DNA of 64,000 bases from Prochlorococcus marinus XMU1410 (GTDB taxonomy: Bacteria; Cyanobacteriota; Cyanobacteriia; PCC-6307; Cyanobiaceae). The translations under genes and the position numbers were made by a program. Location of the stretch: contig NZ_JAAORH010000001.1 of NCBI RefSeq assembly GCF_017696085.1, forward strand, positions 682,001 through 746,000. The letters are read 5' to 3'. Position 1 is the stretch's first letter. Every line of letters begins with the position of its first letter. Below are positions 19,943-30,175 of the stretch, in pieces. The notes under the pieces are model-generated. The model was not told the DNA's origin, did no database searches, and worked only from the letters and a program-made list of their open reading frames with translations.

Positions 19943-20839
19943 TTATTTATTTTTCTCCTCAATCATTTTATGAATTATTGGAGTAAGAATTAGTTCCATT
20001 GCGAAACCCATTTTCCCTCCATTTACAACGATACTTGTTGGACTTGACATAAATGAATCGTTAATCATTCCAAGCAAGTATTGAAAATCAATACCCCATT
20101 TCTCTCTTGCCCCTTTTCTGAAATGTATGATCACAAAGCTCTCATCAGGAGTTGGGATATTTCTGCATATGAAAGGATTTGAAGTGTCAATTGTGGGAAT
20201 TCTTTGAAAATTAATATCGGTTTTGCTGAATTGTGGGCAGATGTGATTTATATAATCAGGCATTCTTCTCAAAATCGTATCCACAATGGTTTCCGCCGAG
20301 TAACCTCTTTCTGCGTTATCTCTATGGATTTTTTGAATCCACTCTAAATTTGTTATGGGAACAACGCCAACAAGTAAATCCGCATAAGATGCCACATTGT
20401 ATCCATCACCTTCAACCCCGCCATGCAAACCTTCATAAAAAAGTACGTCTGTTCCCTCAGGAATATCTTCCCATGGAGTAAATTGCCCAGGTTCTAGGGA
20501 TGTCCCAAGCCTTGTATTATGTTCTTCTGCTTCTTCAAGACTATGTAGATAATATCTTTTCTTTCCTCCTCCATTTTCACCATAGATTTTAAAAAGTTCT
20601 TCTAACTTGTCAAAAAGATTAGCCTCTGGACCAAAATGAGAGAAATTTTCACCTTTTGCAAGAGCGTCTGCCATAGCTTTTTTCATGGGCATTCTTTCAA
20701 ACCTGTGGTAACTATCACCTTCTACAACTGCGGGTACAATATCTTCTCTGGCAAAAATATGCTCAAAGGCTCTTTTGACTGTACTTGTTCCTGCTCCTGA
20801 AGATCCTGTTACAGCGACTACTGGATGACGTTTTGACAT
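19943..20839 (-). CDS. prk: phosphoribulokinase, class I (proteobacterial type)
   Basis: Makes ribulose-1,5-bisphosphate for Rubisco from ribulose-5-phosphate and ATP. The 298-residue protein matches the class I octameric enzymes of purple bacteria along its length: TGSSGAGTSTVKRAFEHIF (P-loop), SHFGPEAN, LFYEGLHGG, NLEWIQKIHRD, PQFSKTDINFQR and DTSNPFICRNIPTPDES. The class II enzyme of most cyanobacteria and plants has a P-loop GCGKS with redox-active Cys and is about 330 residues long. Here the P-loop region has no Cys, so thioredoxin control of that kind is not expected. This looks like an ancient transfer shared with form IA Rubisco lineages. Confidence 0.93.
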   Translation of the reverse strand: MSKRHPVVAVTGSSGAGTSTVKRAFEHIFAREDIVPAVVEGDSYHRFERMPMKKAMADALAKGENFSHFGPEANLFDKLEELFKIYGENGGGKKRYYLHSLEEAEEHNTRLGTSLEPGQFTPWEDIPEGTDVLFYEGLHGGVEGDGYNVASYADLLVGVVPITNLEWIQKIHRDNAERGYSAETIVDTILRRMPDYINHICPQFSKTDINFQRIPTIDTSNPFICRNIPTPDESFVIIHFRKGAREKWGIDFQYLLGMINDSFMSSPTSIVVNGGKMGFAMELILTPIIHKMIEEKNK

Positions 20840-20928
20840 TTTTTAAAAACAATATCTAATGATTCTGACAGGTCATATGCCAACTTTATGTTTTACTTAA
20901 AAATATTTTTTTATTTATTAATTTTTTT

Positions 20929-22002
20929 TTAAATTTCATCCATTATTTTATCTCCGATTTCACTGCAAGATAAAACTTCAGTAGACCCATCAGCTAAATC
21001 TGCTGTTCTAAATCCTTTTGATAAAACTTTATCAATGGCAGTTTCTAAATTTTCTGCAGCTTCTTCTTCATTTAATCCAATTTTTAACATCATGGAAACA
21101 GATAAAAGCATTGCAATAGGATTAGCTATGTTTTTACCAGCTATATCAGGAGCCGAACCATGAACAGGTTCAAAAACGCCTGGCCCATTATTGTTTAAAG
21201 AAGCAGATGGAAGCATACCAATAGAACCAGTTAACATTGCGGCTAAATCGCTTAAAATATCTCCAAATAAATTACTAGTTAAAATTACATCAAATTGACT
21301 AGGATCTCTAACTAATTGCATTGCTGCATTATCAACGTACATATTGCTTACAGATATATTTTTATCTTTTGAGGTGATATTTAAAACTGTATCTCTCCAC
21401 AATTGACTAACCTCAAGAACGTTTGATTTATCAACAGAACATATTTTTTTATTTCTTTGGTTAGCAATTTTTATTGCTATTTCAGTTATTCTTTCTATTT
21501 CAGTAGAATCATAAACCATCGTATTGAAAGCTTTTGGGATTTTTGTATTTGTTATATTTCCTCTTGGCTTTCCAAAATAAATTCCTCCTATTAATTCTCT
21601 TACAACAATAAGATCTACATGCTCAACGATTTCTTTTTTTAATGTACTTGCTTCCAAGAGAGATTTTCTTATTTTGACAGGCCTGATATTTGCGAAAAGG
21701 TTTAGGGCAGATCTTAACTTTAGTAACCCACTTTCTGGCCTTAATTCTCTTGCAAGGGAATCATATTTAATATCTCCAACACATGCTAAAAGTACTGCAT
21801 CACTTTTTTTGCATTGATCTAGTGTCTCATCTGGTGCAGGAGTACCATATTTTTCATATGCTATCCCTCCAAATAATTTTTCAATAATCTCAATATCGAA
21901 ATTATGATTTTTTGAAAGCTTTTTCAAAACTTTTTTTGAAACTACTGAAATCTCTGGTCCAATTCCGTCTCCTGACAATAAAACAATCTTATATTTCTTC
22001 AT
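20929..22002 (-). CDS. leuB: 3-isopropylmalate dehydrogenase
   Basis: NAD-dependent oxidative decarboxylase of leucine synthesis. The 357-residue protein begins with VLLSGDGIGPEI, carries RPVKIRKSLLE, the substrate-contact VRELIGGIYFGKPRG, and the C-terminal cofactor motif VHGSAPDIAGKNIANPIA. It follows lpxD by 28 bp on the minus strand and heads toward prk with 89 bp between. The long minus-strand run from hisA down to here may contain several transcripts. Confidence 0.95.
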   Translation of the reverse strand: MKKYKIVLLSGDGIGPEISVVSKKVLKKLSKNHNFDIEIIEKLFGGIAYEKYGTPAPDETLDQCKKSDAVLLACVGDIKYDSLARELRPESGLLKLRSALNLFANIRPVKIRKSLLEASTLKKEIVEHVDLIVVRELIGGIYFGKPRGNITNTKIPKAFNTMVYDSTEIERITEIAIKIANQRNKKICSVDKSNVLEVSQLWRDTVLNITSKDKNISVSNMYVDNAAMQLVRDPSQFDVILTSNLFGDILSDLAAMLTGSIGMLPSASLNNNGPGVFEPVHGSAPDIAGKNIANPIAMLLSVSMMLKIGLNEEEAAENLETAIDKVLSKGFRTADLADGSTEVLSCSEIGDKIMDEI

Positions 22003-22030
22003 TTAAATTTTTGTTTAATAGAACAATAAA

Positions 22031-23065
22031 TTATTGCTTGTCTAATTGTCTAAGTTTTTTTGCTAATTCTGGTAATTTTTTAAAAATACTTGAACTCCTT
22101 AGCCATGATTTATTTTCCATCGCGGGGAAACCACTAATTACCTTGCCATCTTCTATGTCACAATGGATTCCGCATTTTGAACTCGCAATGACATTATTAC
22201 CAACTTTTACTCTATTATTTACTCCTACTTGCCCTGCCAAAATAACACCATCTCCAATTTTTGCTCCTCCAGCGATACCAACTTGAGCTGCAAATGCACA
22301 ATTCTTTCCAATTTTTACGCCATGACCTATTTGTATTAAATTATCCAACTTTGTTCCCTCATCAATAAAAGTAAATCCAACTGCGGGTCTATCAATACAA
22401 CAATTAGTTCCAATTTCTACAAAACTCATTATTTTTACACCACCTTTTTGCGGCATCTTTACCCATTTGCCATTTTCAGGAATAAAACCAAATCCCTCTG
22501 ATCCAATAACAGAATTTGAATTAATTACACAATTATTTTTTAGAGTGGTATTTTCGTAAATAACACAATTTGGATGAATTATATTATTATTGCCTATTCG
22601 AACATTGCCTAAAATTGATGATCCAGGAAGAATATGATTATTCTCTCCAATTACGGTGTTTTCTCCAATATAGACATTTGATCCAATATGGCAATCTGCT
22701 CCAATTATTGCTGTTTTATCTATAACTGCTGAAGCATGAATTCCTGGTTTGAAATTGATAGTTTTATATAAACAATCCAATACTTCTGCAAATGCAATTC
22801 TTGGATTTTTAACGATTATGTTTGATATATTGAATTTCTCTAGGACACTAACGATTTCATCGTTGTTAGTAGTTATTATTGCTGATGCTTTAGTTTGATC
22901 TAATTTTTCTTTAAGAATATTATTTTCTTCTAAAAAAGATATTTGATGTTTAACTGCAGCATCTAAGGAGGCAGCATCATCTATATTTAAATCTTCGAAA
23001 ATATTGGCACTAATAAAATTTGAATTTCCTTTTTTTATTAGATCAACTAAATCACTTAAAAGCAT
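22031..23065 (-). CDS. lpxD: UDP-3-O-acylglucosamine N-acyltransferase
   Basis: Third step of lipid A synthesis, adding the N-linked acyl chain to UDP-3-O-acyl-glucosamine. In 344 residues it has an N-terminal uridine-binding domain (to about 105) and then a left-handed beta-helix of hexapeptide repeats such as IIGADCHIGSNVYIGENTVI. The catalytic His lies in NLIQIGHGVKIG, and a C-terminal helix ends in LPELAKKLRQLDKQ. Its presence with lptB shows that the cell has an outer membrane with lipid A-type glycolipid. It sits between proB and leuB. Confidence 0.94.
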   Translation of the reverse strand: MLLSDLVDLIKKGNSNFISANIFEDLNIDDAASLDAAVKHQISFLEENNILKEKLDQTKASAIITTNNDEIVSVLEKFNISNIIVKNPRIAFAEVLDCLYKTINFKPGIHASAVIDKTAIIGADCHIGSNVYIGENTVIGENNHILPGSSILGNVRIGNNNIIHPNCVIYENTTLKNNCVINSNSVIGSEGFGFIPENGKWVKMPQKGGVKIMSFVEIGTNCCIDRPAVGFTFIDEGTKLDNLIQIGHGVKIGKNCAFAAQVGIAGGAKIGDGVILAGQVGVNNRVKVGNNVIASSKCGIHCDIEDGKVISGFPAMENKSWLRSSSIFKKLPELAKKLRQLDKQ

Positions 23066-23085
23066 TTTTCAGTTTTAATTTTTTT

Positions 23086-24168
23086 CTAAGAGAGAGCAAG
23101 AACATCTCTATGAACGACAATTATCGAGGAGTTGTTATTTTCTTTATTATTTAAGATACTTCTTAATTTGTCGCTACTTATTGATACTAAACCTTTTGCA
23201 ACTTCTTTATCATTTGTATTTACGATTTTAACTGCCTGATTAATCGTAAAGTTTCCTTCTACATTCTTAACACCAACCGCTAAAAGTGAGGCACCTTTTT
23301 TTTTAATTGCAAAAGAAGCGCCATCATCTAAAGTAATTTTCCCTACTGTTTGAATTGCATGCGAAAGCCAACTTTTTTTGTTTCCAATAGGTTTTTCTAC
23401 TGGATAAAATAAAGTTCCAATTTTATTATCATTAAATATTTCGATTAAGTTTTTTTTATTAGTTCCATCAACTAGTTGTACTTCGACTCCTCCTTTCGTT
23501 GCTATTTCTGCAGAAATTAATTTTGTAGAAATGCCTCCTGTTCCCCATTCATTATTTGAGTTTTGAATATTTTTATCTTTAATTTCCTTTAATTCACTAT
23601 TATGAACTTCTTTAATAGGTTGCGCATCTTTATTATTACGTGGATCTTTTGAGTATAGATTTTCAATATCGGTTAATAGAATAAGCTTGTTGGCATTTAT
23701 AGCCAAGGCAACTAAAGCAGATAGGGTATCATTATCTCCATATTTAAGCTCTTCATTTGCTACTGTATCATTTTCATTTACTATTGGAATAACATTCAAA
23801 TCGATTAATCTTTTTAAAGTTTTAGAAGCATTATTAAAGGATTCTCGTGAATTGAAATCAGCTTTAGTTATTAAAATTTGAGCAATATTAAGACCTAATT
23901 TATTAAATACTTTATCGTATAGGGCCATTAAATTAACTTGACCTACTGCAGCAGTTGCTTGAAGGGTACTTAAATCATTTGGTCTTGTTTTAATATTTAA
24001 CTTTTGGCAACCTAATCCAACGGCTCCACTAGTTACTAAAATTAACTTGTTTCCTTTTGAAAGAAAACTTGTAAAGGATCTAGAAATGTTTTCAATAACT
24101 TCTTCTGTAGATGTTTCCTTTGTTCCTCTTAAAATACTAGTACCAATTTTTATAACCCAAATTTTCAT
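23086..24168 (-). CDS. proB: glutamate 5-kinase
   Basis: First step of proline synthesis, phosphorylating glutamate. The 360-residue protein has an amino-acid kinase domain starting with VIKIGTSIL, then [20 protein letters not shown] and [14 protein letters not shown]-terminal PUA domain (about 270-360) is the long form of ProB. Its first codons overlap the end of the YqeG gene by 4 bp, so these two are translationally coupled. lpxD follows 20 bp downstream. Confidence 0.94.
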   Translation of the reverse strand: MKIWVIKIGTSILRGTKETSTEEVIENISRSFTSFLSKGNKLILVTSGAVGLGCQKLNIKTRPNDLSTLQATAAVGQVNLMALYDKVFNKLGLNIAQILITKADFNSRESFNNASKTLKRLIDLNVIPIVNENDTVANEELKYGDNDTLSALVALAINANKLILLTDIENLYSKDPRNNKDAQPIKEVHNSELKEIKDKNIQNSNNEWGTGGISTKLISAEIATKGGVEVQLVDGTNKKNLIEIFNDNKIGTLFYPVEKPIGNKKSWLSHAIQTVGKITLDDGASFAIKKKGASLLAVGVKNVEGNFTINQAVKIVNTNDKEVAKGLVSISSDKLRSILNNKENNNSSIIVVHRDVLALS

Positions 24169-24659
24169 TTTATAAAATGAGAAATTAATTTTTCTATTGT
24201 CAAAGTTAAATTAAATTTTATAGGCAAGCCATCTTTATTTAATCGCTTAACTAATATTGTTTTTATATCACATCTATTCCCAACAATAATATCTGTAAAA
24301 ATTCTGTCGCCAATAATGGCTATATTTTTTGGCTCTTTGCCAATTTCTTTGATAGCAGACAAAGTTACTTTTTTTCTAGGTTTTGATGCATTGTATTTAT
24401 AACTTAAATTTAATTCTTTCGCTATTTTTGCGATTCTTTTTTTTGATGGATTATTACTTATTAGATATAAGGAGAAAAGTTTTTTAGATTCTATGATCCA
24501 ATTTTTTACAGCTTTTGGGATCATATTTGATTTTCTATTTACTAGAGTCCCATCCACATCTAGCAATAAAGAATTAATTCCTTTTTTTTGCAACTCAGAT
24601 TGAGAAATATTATATATTGGTAAGTTTGAATCCCAATAGACATTTAGGATAGATCTCAT
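24165..24659 (-). CDS. YqeG family HAD-superfamily phosphatase
   Basis: A 164-residue HAD hydrolase. The nucleophile motif [10 protein letters not shown] has Asp34 and Asp36, the second motif is LISNNPSK, and the metal motif [13 protein letters not shown] is near 118. This is the YqeG/TIGR01668 group, which includes plant and yeast phosphatidylglycerophosphate phosphatase relatives (GEP4/PGPP1). Dephosphorylation of phosphatidylglycerophosphate is therefore plausible, the more so because pgsA is in the same window. It overlaps proB by 4 bp and starts 5 bp after the DUF3727 gene. Confidence 0.85.
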   Translation of the reverse strand: MRSILNVYWDSNLPIYNISQSELQKKGINSLLLDVDGTLVNRKSNMIPKAVKNWIIESKKLFSLYLISNNPSKKRIAKIAKELNLSYKYNASKPRKKVTLSAIKEIGKEPKNIAIIGDRIFTDIIVGNRCDIKTILVKRLNKDGLPIKFNLTLTIEKLISHFIK

Positions 24660-24664
24660 TTATT

Positions 24665-25201
24665 TTAAGAACTACTTTTTTCAAGCTCAGTTTCAATCAA
24701 AGGTTGAATTTTATCGAACTCATCATCTTCAACTAATAAGGCACCTTTGTCTTTTAATTTACCCACAATAAAAAAAGGATCTAGTGGTATATATAAGCCA
24801 TATTCTTGGTCAAAAAGATTAAAGTTAACGAGCAATTCATAACTCTCACTATCATCATCGACGTAATCTTCTTCTAATTCATCGTAAATTGGTTCTTCAA
24901 GTTCTCCTGATACTGTTAATGTAACTGCTGATCTGATAAGTCTTAAATCATGTTCTTGAAGGACTGCTTCAGCATTTTTTAGTATTTGTTCATTTTTATC
25001 TATTTTCTCAATTAGTTCAGGTTCATCTTTTTCATTTATCTTAAAAAGACTTACTGGTGTATCAACTGGTGTTAATAAAGCATATTCTTGGCCTTCAACA
25101 CTTACTAATTGTTCAAGATAACAAAATAGCTCGTTTCCATTTGAGTCATTTAATAAAAGAGTCTGTGCATCATAATTATCATTTGAATTGGCTTCTTTCA
25201 T
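24665..25201 (-). CDS. DUF3727 family protein
   Basis: A 178-residue acidic protein. It has two similar halves: TLLLNDSNGNELFCYLEQ with ALLTPVDTPV in the first, and YELLVNFNLFDQEYGLYIPLDPFF in the second. This repeated pattern is that of the cyanobacterial DUF3727 proteins with an N-terminal DUF1292-like part. The function is unknown. There is no signal peptide or membrane segment. It lies 26 bp after ruvX and 5 bp before the YqeG gene in a tight minus-strand series. Confidence 0.82.
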   Translation of the reverse strand: MKEANSNDNYDAQTLLLNDSNGNELFCYLEQLVSVEGQEYALLTPVDTPVSLFKINEKDEPELIEKIDKNEQILKNAEAVLQEHDLRLIRSAVTLTVSGELEEPIYDELEEDYVDDDSESYELLVNFNLFDQEYGLYIPLDPFFIVGKLKDKGALLVEDDEFDKIQPLIETELEKSSS

Positions 25202-25227
25202 TTAAAAATTATCTATCCTTTTTAATA

Positions 25228-25689
25228 CTAATATTTTATCCGACGTTTACCAGCTATTTCTTCTAATTCAGGACCTTCTTCGATCCATTGTTCAAGTATT
25301 ATTTTTGCAGAAAAACTATCAATCAATCCGGATTTATCTTTTTTTATTCCAAATCTTTCTGAAGATTCCCAAGTTGAACTATGTTCATTGACATAAGAAA
25401 ATGGAAGCTTTAATTCATTTGAAAGTAATTGACCGTAATTTTTACAGTCAATAGCTTGCGTGGTCATTTGACCTTCCTCATCTAGCGGAATACCCACAAT
25501 AAAACCAGTCAAATTAAATTCATTTATATAATTTCTAATGATTTTAATCTCTTGATTATTTTTAAATCGTTTTACTGCTGGAAGTATATTTGATGTTATG
25601 CAGAGGGGATCACAATAAGCTAATCCTATTCTTTTGGTACCTATATCCAAACTCAAAATTGACTTGGGTTTGGGTTTGCAAAATTTCAC
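25228..25689 (-). CDS. ruvX: RuvX/YqgF RNase H-fold nuclease
   Basis: Putative Holliday junction resolvase and pre-16S rRNA processing nuclease of the YqgF family. The 153-residue protein starts with [17 protein letters not shown] (first catalytic Asp). It has [15 protein letters not shown] in the middle, [13 protein letters not shown] with the conserved Glu, and [14 protein letters not shown] at the C-terminal Asp. Its start overlaps the stop of the upstream GNAT-like gene by 4 bp. That is a normal arrangement in this lineage. Confidence 0.93.
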   Translation of the reverse strand: MKFCKPKPKSILSLDIGTKRIGLAYCDPLCITSNILPAVKRFKNNQEIKIIRNYINEFNLTGFIVGIPLDEEGQMTTQAIDCKNYGQLLSNELKLPFSYVNEHSSTWESSERFGIKKDKSGLIDSFSAKIILEQWIEEGPELEEIAGKRRIKY

Positions 25690-26741
25690 TTTGTTTTTAA
25701 TGGAAAAGGAGATGGATATGGATTACCTTGTGGACTTAATTTTTCAAAGATTGATTCCAAAGATTGATTTATTATATTTACTTGTTTGGCTTTATTCTTA
25801 ATTATTGTGTTCCTAATAAGAATTATTTCTTGATTTTTTTCTTTGATATTACACTCTTCGAGAAAAACATTTAATTGAGAATTTTCTTTATAGGTTTTTA
25901 AATATGAAACAGGTGATTTTTCAAAAAATCTTTTTATAAATTCTTTTAAAATAGAATTGAATCTCTTATCCCAATATCTACTTATAGTTAAAGTATAAAT
26001 TTCCTCATTTTGATAATTAATATCTTTTAAAATTGTACATAAAACTGAATTTTCATATATTAAGGCACCACTCTTAGAGTTATTTCTTTTAAGAATGTCG
26101 TCTTGATCGAAATCTAAAATATTTCTTATTAAGGGAGATTGATTTGATCTTATGAAATTAACTATTTTTAATATATTTTGTTTATTAATTTTTTGGAATT
26201 CATTAATTATTGTATAGGCATTGGTATTTTGATTTGTAGGTTTATTTAGATCAGAACCATCCCAAAGGATTATCTCTCCTAACGGTTGAAAGCCTAATTC
26301 TCTTGAGTTTGATATGAGGTCAACATTATTGATATCTGAATTAATTATCCAACTTGAAGTTTTTATTTCTTTTATTGAGATAGATTTTTTTATCAATCCT
26401 AAAGTTAATTGTTTATCGGTTAAAGAACACTTGCTATTAATCAACTTGGGCTTAGATATTTTTAAGCAAGTCTCTTTTTTGTTTAAAGGAAAAATATTCA
26501 AATAACCAATAATTTCGTTTCCATATTTAGCAATTATGCATTTATTTTTATTTTTCTTAAGATTATTCAAGAAGATTTTTAAGTCATCAAAGGTATTGAT
26601 AATTGCCATCTTTAAAAACCAATTATTCAATTTCTTATTTTTAATATCTATTAAAAGATTAATATGCCTTATATGAAGTTCTTCAAAAGTTACTTCCATT
26701 CCTTTTTTAGATTGAAAAGAATAAGAGGTATCTTTTTTCAT
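25686..26741 (-). CDS. GNAT-like acetyltransferase-fold protein
   Basis: A 351-residue protein with weak signs of a GNAT fold. An N-terminal [17 protein letters not shown] is followed by [19 protein letters not shown], the usual beta4-beta5 pattern. A second weaker domain has [26 protein letters not shown]. The C terminus ends in Pro/Ser-rich [12 protein letters not shown]. The acetyl-CoA loop (Q/RxxGxG/A) is not convincing. Function unknown. It abuts the F420-ligase-like gene upstream and overlaps ruvX downstream, so it is part of a tight operon. Confidence 0.6.
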   Translation of the reverse strand: MKKDTSYSFQSKKGMEVTFEELHIRHINLLIDIKNKKLNNWFLKMAIINTFDDLKIFLNNLKKNKNKCIIAKYGNEIIGYLNIFPLNKKETCLKISKPKLINSKCSLTDKQLTLGLIKKSISIKEIKTSSWIINSDINNVDLISNSRELGFQPLGEIILWDGSDLNKPTNQNTNAYTIINEFQKINKQNILKIVNFIRSNQSPLIRNILDFDQDDILKRNNSKSGALIYENSVLCTILKDINYQNEEIYTLTISRYWDKRFNSILKEFIKRFFEKSPVSYLKTYKENSQLNVFLEECNIKEKNQEIILIRNTIIKNKAKQVNIINQSLESIFEKLSPQGNPYPSPFPLKTK

Positions 26742-27908
26742 TTACTTTTTTTCTCTTATTAATACTATAGGGGTTTTTTCATCTCCATTGCCAGCTGGAT
26801 TAGATAATAAGTTTCTTTTAAGTATTTTATTTACTTTTTTATTTGAACTTGCTAAGACTTTCACGCCTCCAAGATCATTAACATCGACAACAGCAACATC
26901 TATATTTAGATAGTTCGAGACCTCCTTACAAAATAAATCCGCATTGAGAGGACCCATAACTATACTCTTGTCGTAAGGTGTAACTGTGCCGCTCATATCA
27001 TCAATGAGGGATGATTCTGAACCAGTTAACCTATAAAACATACCTTTAATACCAACTAATTTGAAGAGACATCCAACAAATAGTGAAAAGGTTATTCTTG
27101 TGACTCCGATTCTATTTATTAATAATTGCATACCGCAAGCTGTTGCGAGACTGCTTGTAGGGTGAAAAAAATAACATAAAGCTTTCGAAAATAAACTATA
27201 TTCTAAATTTTGAGGGGAAATATATCTATTTTGCATAATCGCTAGCGGACTCTCACCGATAGTTAAAATATCATTTTTTTCTACAATTCCTTTGCAGTAT
27301 TCAATCACAGTATTTACTGGGTTATCAAAGCAACCAAGTAAATCAGTTTTAATAGCAAAAGCTTTATATTTATTATTTATTGGAATTTCAAAAACTTTTT
27401 TCGGCCTTTGTTTTTGACCATCTAAATTAATTAAGAAACAATCCTTATTATTTGAAATACCAAAATGTCCATAGTTCTCCCAATATATTTTTAACCATAG
27501 ATATTTTATTTTTTTTCTAAAATTATTATTGCTAAATTTATATATGATTCTTACAAATAATTCTGAATTTGACTTGATAATTGTTGTTGGCCAGTAATTA
27601 TTTAAATTCTTAATTTTATTATTTTCATATATATAAATATCTTCTTGATAATTAAAATTTTGGCAATATTCGTTACCTTTACTTTTAAAAAAATCTAATT
27701 CAAAATTTATATTAGAAACCATCGTCTCTTTGGTTTTACTTTTATTAGATATTTTTAAATCAATAATTAATTCGTTTAAACCATCCTTTTTTTTGATTTT
27801 GTAATTTATGGGTACCAGATTTAACTTTGATTTGGGTGAGTTTTTAATATATAAATCTGAAAGAACTAAAAAAATTAAAAGAACTAAGAGGATATTTATT
27901 AATATCAT
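26742..27908 (-). CDS. F420-0:gamma-glutamyl ligase-like protein (CofE fold)
   Basis: A 388-residue protein. An N-terminal membrane segment (about residues 2-18) is followed by a poorly conserved domain. The C-terminal half resembles the F420-0:gamma-glutamyl ligase family, with the pattern FAIKTDLLGCFDN, IVEKNDILTIGESPLAIMQ and VVDVNDLGGVKVLASS. Cyanobacterial homologues exist and their true substrate is not known. I would not claim F420 synthesis from it. It lies 8 bp after the thioredoxin-fold gene and abuts the GNAT-like gene. Confidence 0.72.
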   Translation of the reverse strand: MILINILLVLLIFLVLSDLYIKNSPKSKLNLVPINYKIKKKDGLNELIIDLKISNKSKTKETMVSNINFELDFFKSKGNEYCQNFNYQEDIYIYENNKIKNLNNYWPTTIIKSNSELFVRIIYKFSNNNFRKKIKYLWLKIYWENYGHFGISNNKDCFLINLDGQKQRPKKVFEIPINNKYKAFAIKTDLLGCFDNPVNTVIEYCKGIVEKNDILTIGESPLAIMQNRYISPQNLEYSLFSKALCYFFHPTSSLATACGMQLLINRIGVTRITFSLFVGCLFKLVGIKGMFYRLTGSESSLIDDMSGTVTPYDKSIVMGPLNADLFCKEVSNYLNIDVAVVDVNDLGGVKVLASSNKKVNKILKRNLLSNPAGNGDEKTPIVLIREKK

Positions 27909-27916
27909 TTTTTTAA

Positions 27917-28465
27917 TTAATTTTTGTTTTTATCTTTTTTTTCAGAAATGATACTGTTGTATTCATTAAAACTTTCTAGAGAAAATGTCGTATCTTCTAT
28001 ATTAATTCCCTTTAGTTCTCCTATAACTTTGTTTAATTCATCTATATTAATCATTCCATTTTTATCATATTGCACTTCTCCATCACTATTTAAAATAATG
28101 GTTTGTGGAATTAATCCGTTCCAATAATAATTAGGTTCATTTCTAAGATCAGACTTTTCTTTATCCTGTAATTCATCAGTAGTTAGAGCAATGATATCTA
28201 TATTATTTCTCCATATCAAATCTAAACCGGATATTATCGGAGCCATAGCTTTACTATCTGAACTGTCGTCAAGATAAAAAAATAAAACTGCGACTCTTTT
28301 ATTTTTTAATGATTCCTGAAGAGTTGTCTGAGGGGGGACTATAGCCCCATTACCGGCGTATATAGGAAAGATGTTGCCATCGTAACTATCAGAATCTCTG
28401 GAGGCATTTGCTTTATATGGACTTAAGAAAATTAATGCTATTAGGATCCATTGAACTATTTTCAT
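27917..28465 (-). CDS. exported thioredoxin-fold protein, possible PSI accumulation factor
   Basis: A 182-residue protein with a signal peptide (MKIVQWILIALIFLSPYKAN, cleavage near residue 21) and a thioredoxin-like core. VAVLFFYLDDSSDSKAMAPI takes the place where thioredoxins have CxxC, and TIILNSDGEVQYDKNGMI follows. There is no CxxC pair, so no dithiol chemistry is expected. The YLDDSSDSK pattern is that of a cyanobacterial thylakoid family linked to photosystem I accumulation (Slr1796-like). That name rests on recall and should be checked. It is in an operon with the DUF3685 and F420-ligase-like genes. Confidence 0.7.
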   Translation of the reverse strand: MKIVQWILIALIFLSPYKANASRDSDSYDGNIFPIYAGNGAIVPPQTTLQESLKNKRVAVLFFYLDDSSDSKAMAPIISGLDLIWRNNIDIIALTTDELQDKEKSDLRNEPNYYWNGLIPQTIILNSDGEVQYDKNGMINIDELNKVIGELKGINIEDTTFSLESFNEYNSIISEKKDKNKN

Positions 28466-28479
28466 TAAAGTTTTAAAAC

Positions 28480-30096
28480 TTACTTTGAACTTGATCTTCC
28501 TAATCCTTGAAGGATTCCTTTCCCAACTAAACCGATAGCTTTGCCAACGACCTTTGTAAGGAAAGTTACGAAAAGATTACCGATATATTTTACAGCAAAT
28601 TCTAACTGAGGTGCTACGGCATCTCTTATCTCAACTAACAATGTAACTTGTTTTTGTAGCCATTCTAGATTCTCTAATTCCTTCTCCCGATTTTCATTTT
28701 TGAAGTATCGGGTAAATCTTTTATCGATAATATCAATATATTCTCGTTTACTCTCATACAAGTAGATAGGCATATAAATATAATCATGCCAGCGATTGTA
28801 GTTATTAATATTATTTCTAAATCTTTCAAAATTTCTTGTTGATTGTAATTCGGGATTTATAAGTACAGTCCTTAATTCAGGCCAAGAAGAGCAAATATTA
28901 AAGATTTCAGAAGCTAATAAATTACAGTTCCTTATTGTCCAATTTGAAATTATATTTTCAAGGATCAAAAACGATTCTGTTTCATATAGAGGGAGTAATT
29001 TCCCATCATAGTCAAGAGCTTCATTTTTAATAATTGGCTCAATAAACATTATTGATTCATGTGATTCTCTATCTATCTCTTCGCAACTTACTTCACTATA
29101 AATAAAATCATTTATTGAAATAGACTCGCTTCCTTTTTTTAATCTAAAATAGCTGTCTGTGATATTTGAAATTGTATTGACTTTAAGTTCTTTTATAAGA
29201 GAATTTAAATCATCTTTAAAATCTTTCTCCTTATAGTTTTCCTTAATATTTTTTACTAAATTATCTAGCTCATCTAACATTTTGCAAATTAGTCGTGAAA
29301 TGAATTTTTTCTTTATCCCAGAAAGAATTATTGATGAATTATTAAATTCAACCTGTAAGTTAGTTGAGCTATACCTTTCTTTTAGTCTATCTAAAATTAA
29401 ATTCCATATTTCTGTGGTGTTTTTATCTTTAATGAATACAGTGTTCTTATTTTCAAGATTAATTTTGTTTTCAGTGTAAACTGCATCTGTATAAAGTTCT
29501 AGTGAATTACCCCATAAGAAAATTAGAAAAGATTTTGCAGTAATAAGTTCTCTTAATCTTCCTTTTAAAATGAATTTATAAAATTCTGGTGTTGAATCAG
29601 AGTTTACATATTTGAATATATAATTAATTTCAGAATCTATTTGTTTAAGACCTGAAGTTAGAATTTTTTGACTAAAAGAGAGAGGCTTATTTTTATTTAA
29701 TTGAACTCGAGAATTATTTTCAATATCAAATACCCTTCCTCCATTTAAAATGGTATCAATAGATTCAAGAACTTTTTCTGCACTGGGATTTAAAAGAAAA
29801 CCTTCAGCATTTAAAGATGGAGTGGTATTTGCTGTATAAACAATTTCGCCTGATAGAATTATAAGAAACTTTGAATCATCATATCTTTCTCTTAATTTTA
29901 ATAATTCTAACCTTATAAGGTCTTCTGATTGGAAATTAAGAACATTCCATATAACTAAATCCGGAGTTTTATCACCTGTTCCATTATTAAAATTAATGTC
30001 TAAATTTTGGTCTAGTGATGTTAACTTAAGCGATAAAGATTCTGCTATTAAGCTTGGAGCAATAATCAATATCGATTTTTTTGAAATTAATTCCAA
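28480..30096 (-). CDS. DUF3685 family protein
   Basis: A 538-residue protein of the cyanobacterial DUF3685 type. The N-terminal 120 residues look like a response-regulator receiver (KSILIIAPSLIAESL, then LLKLRERYDDSKFLIILSGE), but I do not see a full phosphoacceptor site. The remainder is helical and Asn/Lys-rich. A hydrophobic glycine-rich C-terminal helix (LFVTFLTKVVGKAIGLVGKG) may touch a membrane. The function is unknown. It is 14 bp upstream of the thioredoxin-fold gene and 79 bp downstream of hisA. Confidence 0.75.
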   Translation of the reverse strand: MELISKKSILIIAPSLIAESLSLKLTSLDQNLDINFNNGTGDKTPDLVIWNVLNFQSEDLIRLELLKLRERYDDSKFLIILSGEIVYTANTTPSLNAEGFLLNPSAEKVLESIDTILNGGRVFDIENNSRVQLNKNKPLSFSQKILTSGLKQIDSEINYIFKYVNSDSTPEFYKFILKGRLRELITAKSFLIFLWGNSLELYTDAVYTENKINLENKNTVFIKDKNTTEIWNLILDRLKERYSSTNLQVEFNNSSIILSGIKKKFISRLICKMLDELDNLVKNIKENYKEKDFKDDLNSLIKELKVNTISNITDSYFRLKKGSESISINDFIYSEVSCEEIDRESHESIMFIEPIIKNEALDYDGKLLPLYETESFLILENIISNWTIRNCNLLASEIFNICSSWPELRTVLINPELQSTRNFERFRNNINNYNRWHDYIYMPIYLYESKREYIDIIDKRFTRYFKNENREKELENLEWLQKQVTLLVEIRDAVAPQLEFAVKYIGNLFVTFLTKVVGKAIGLVGKGILQGLGRSSSK

Positions 30097-30175
30097 AACT
30101 AGATTTCTTATCTCTTATACAAAATTAACTAACAATTACTGCAAACACCAGCCTTAAATCAATTTTTATACTCTT

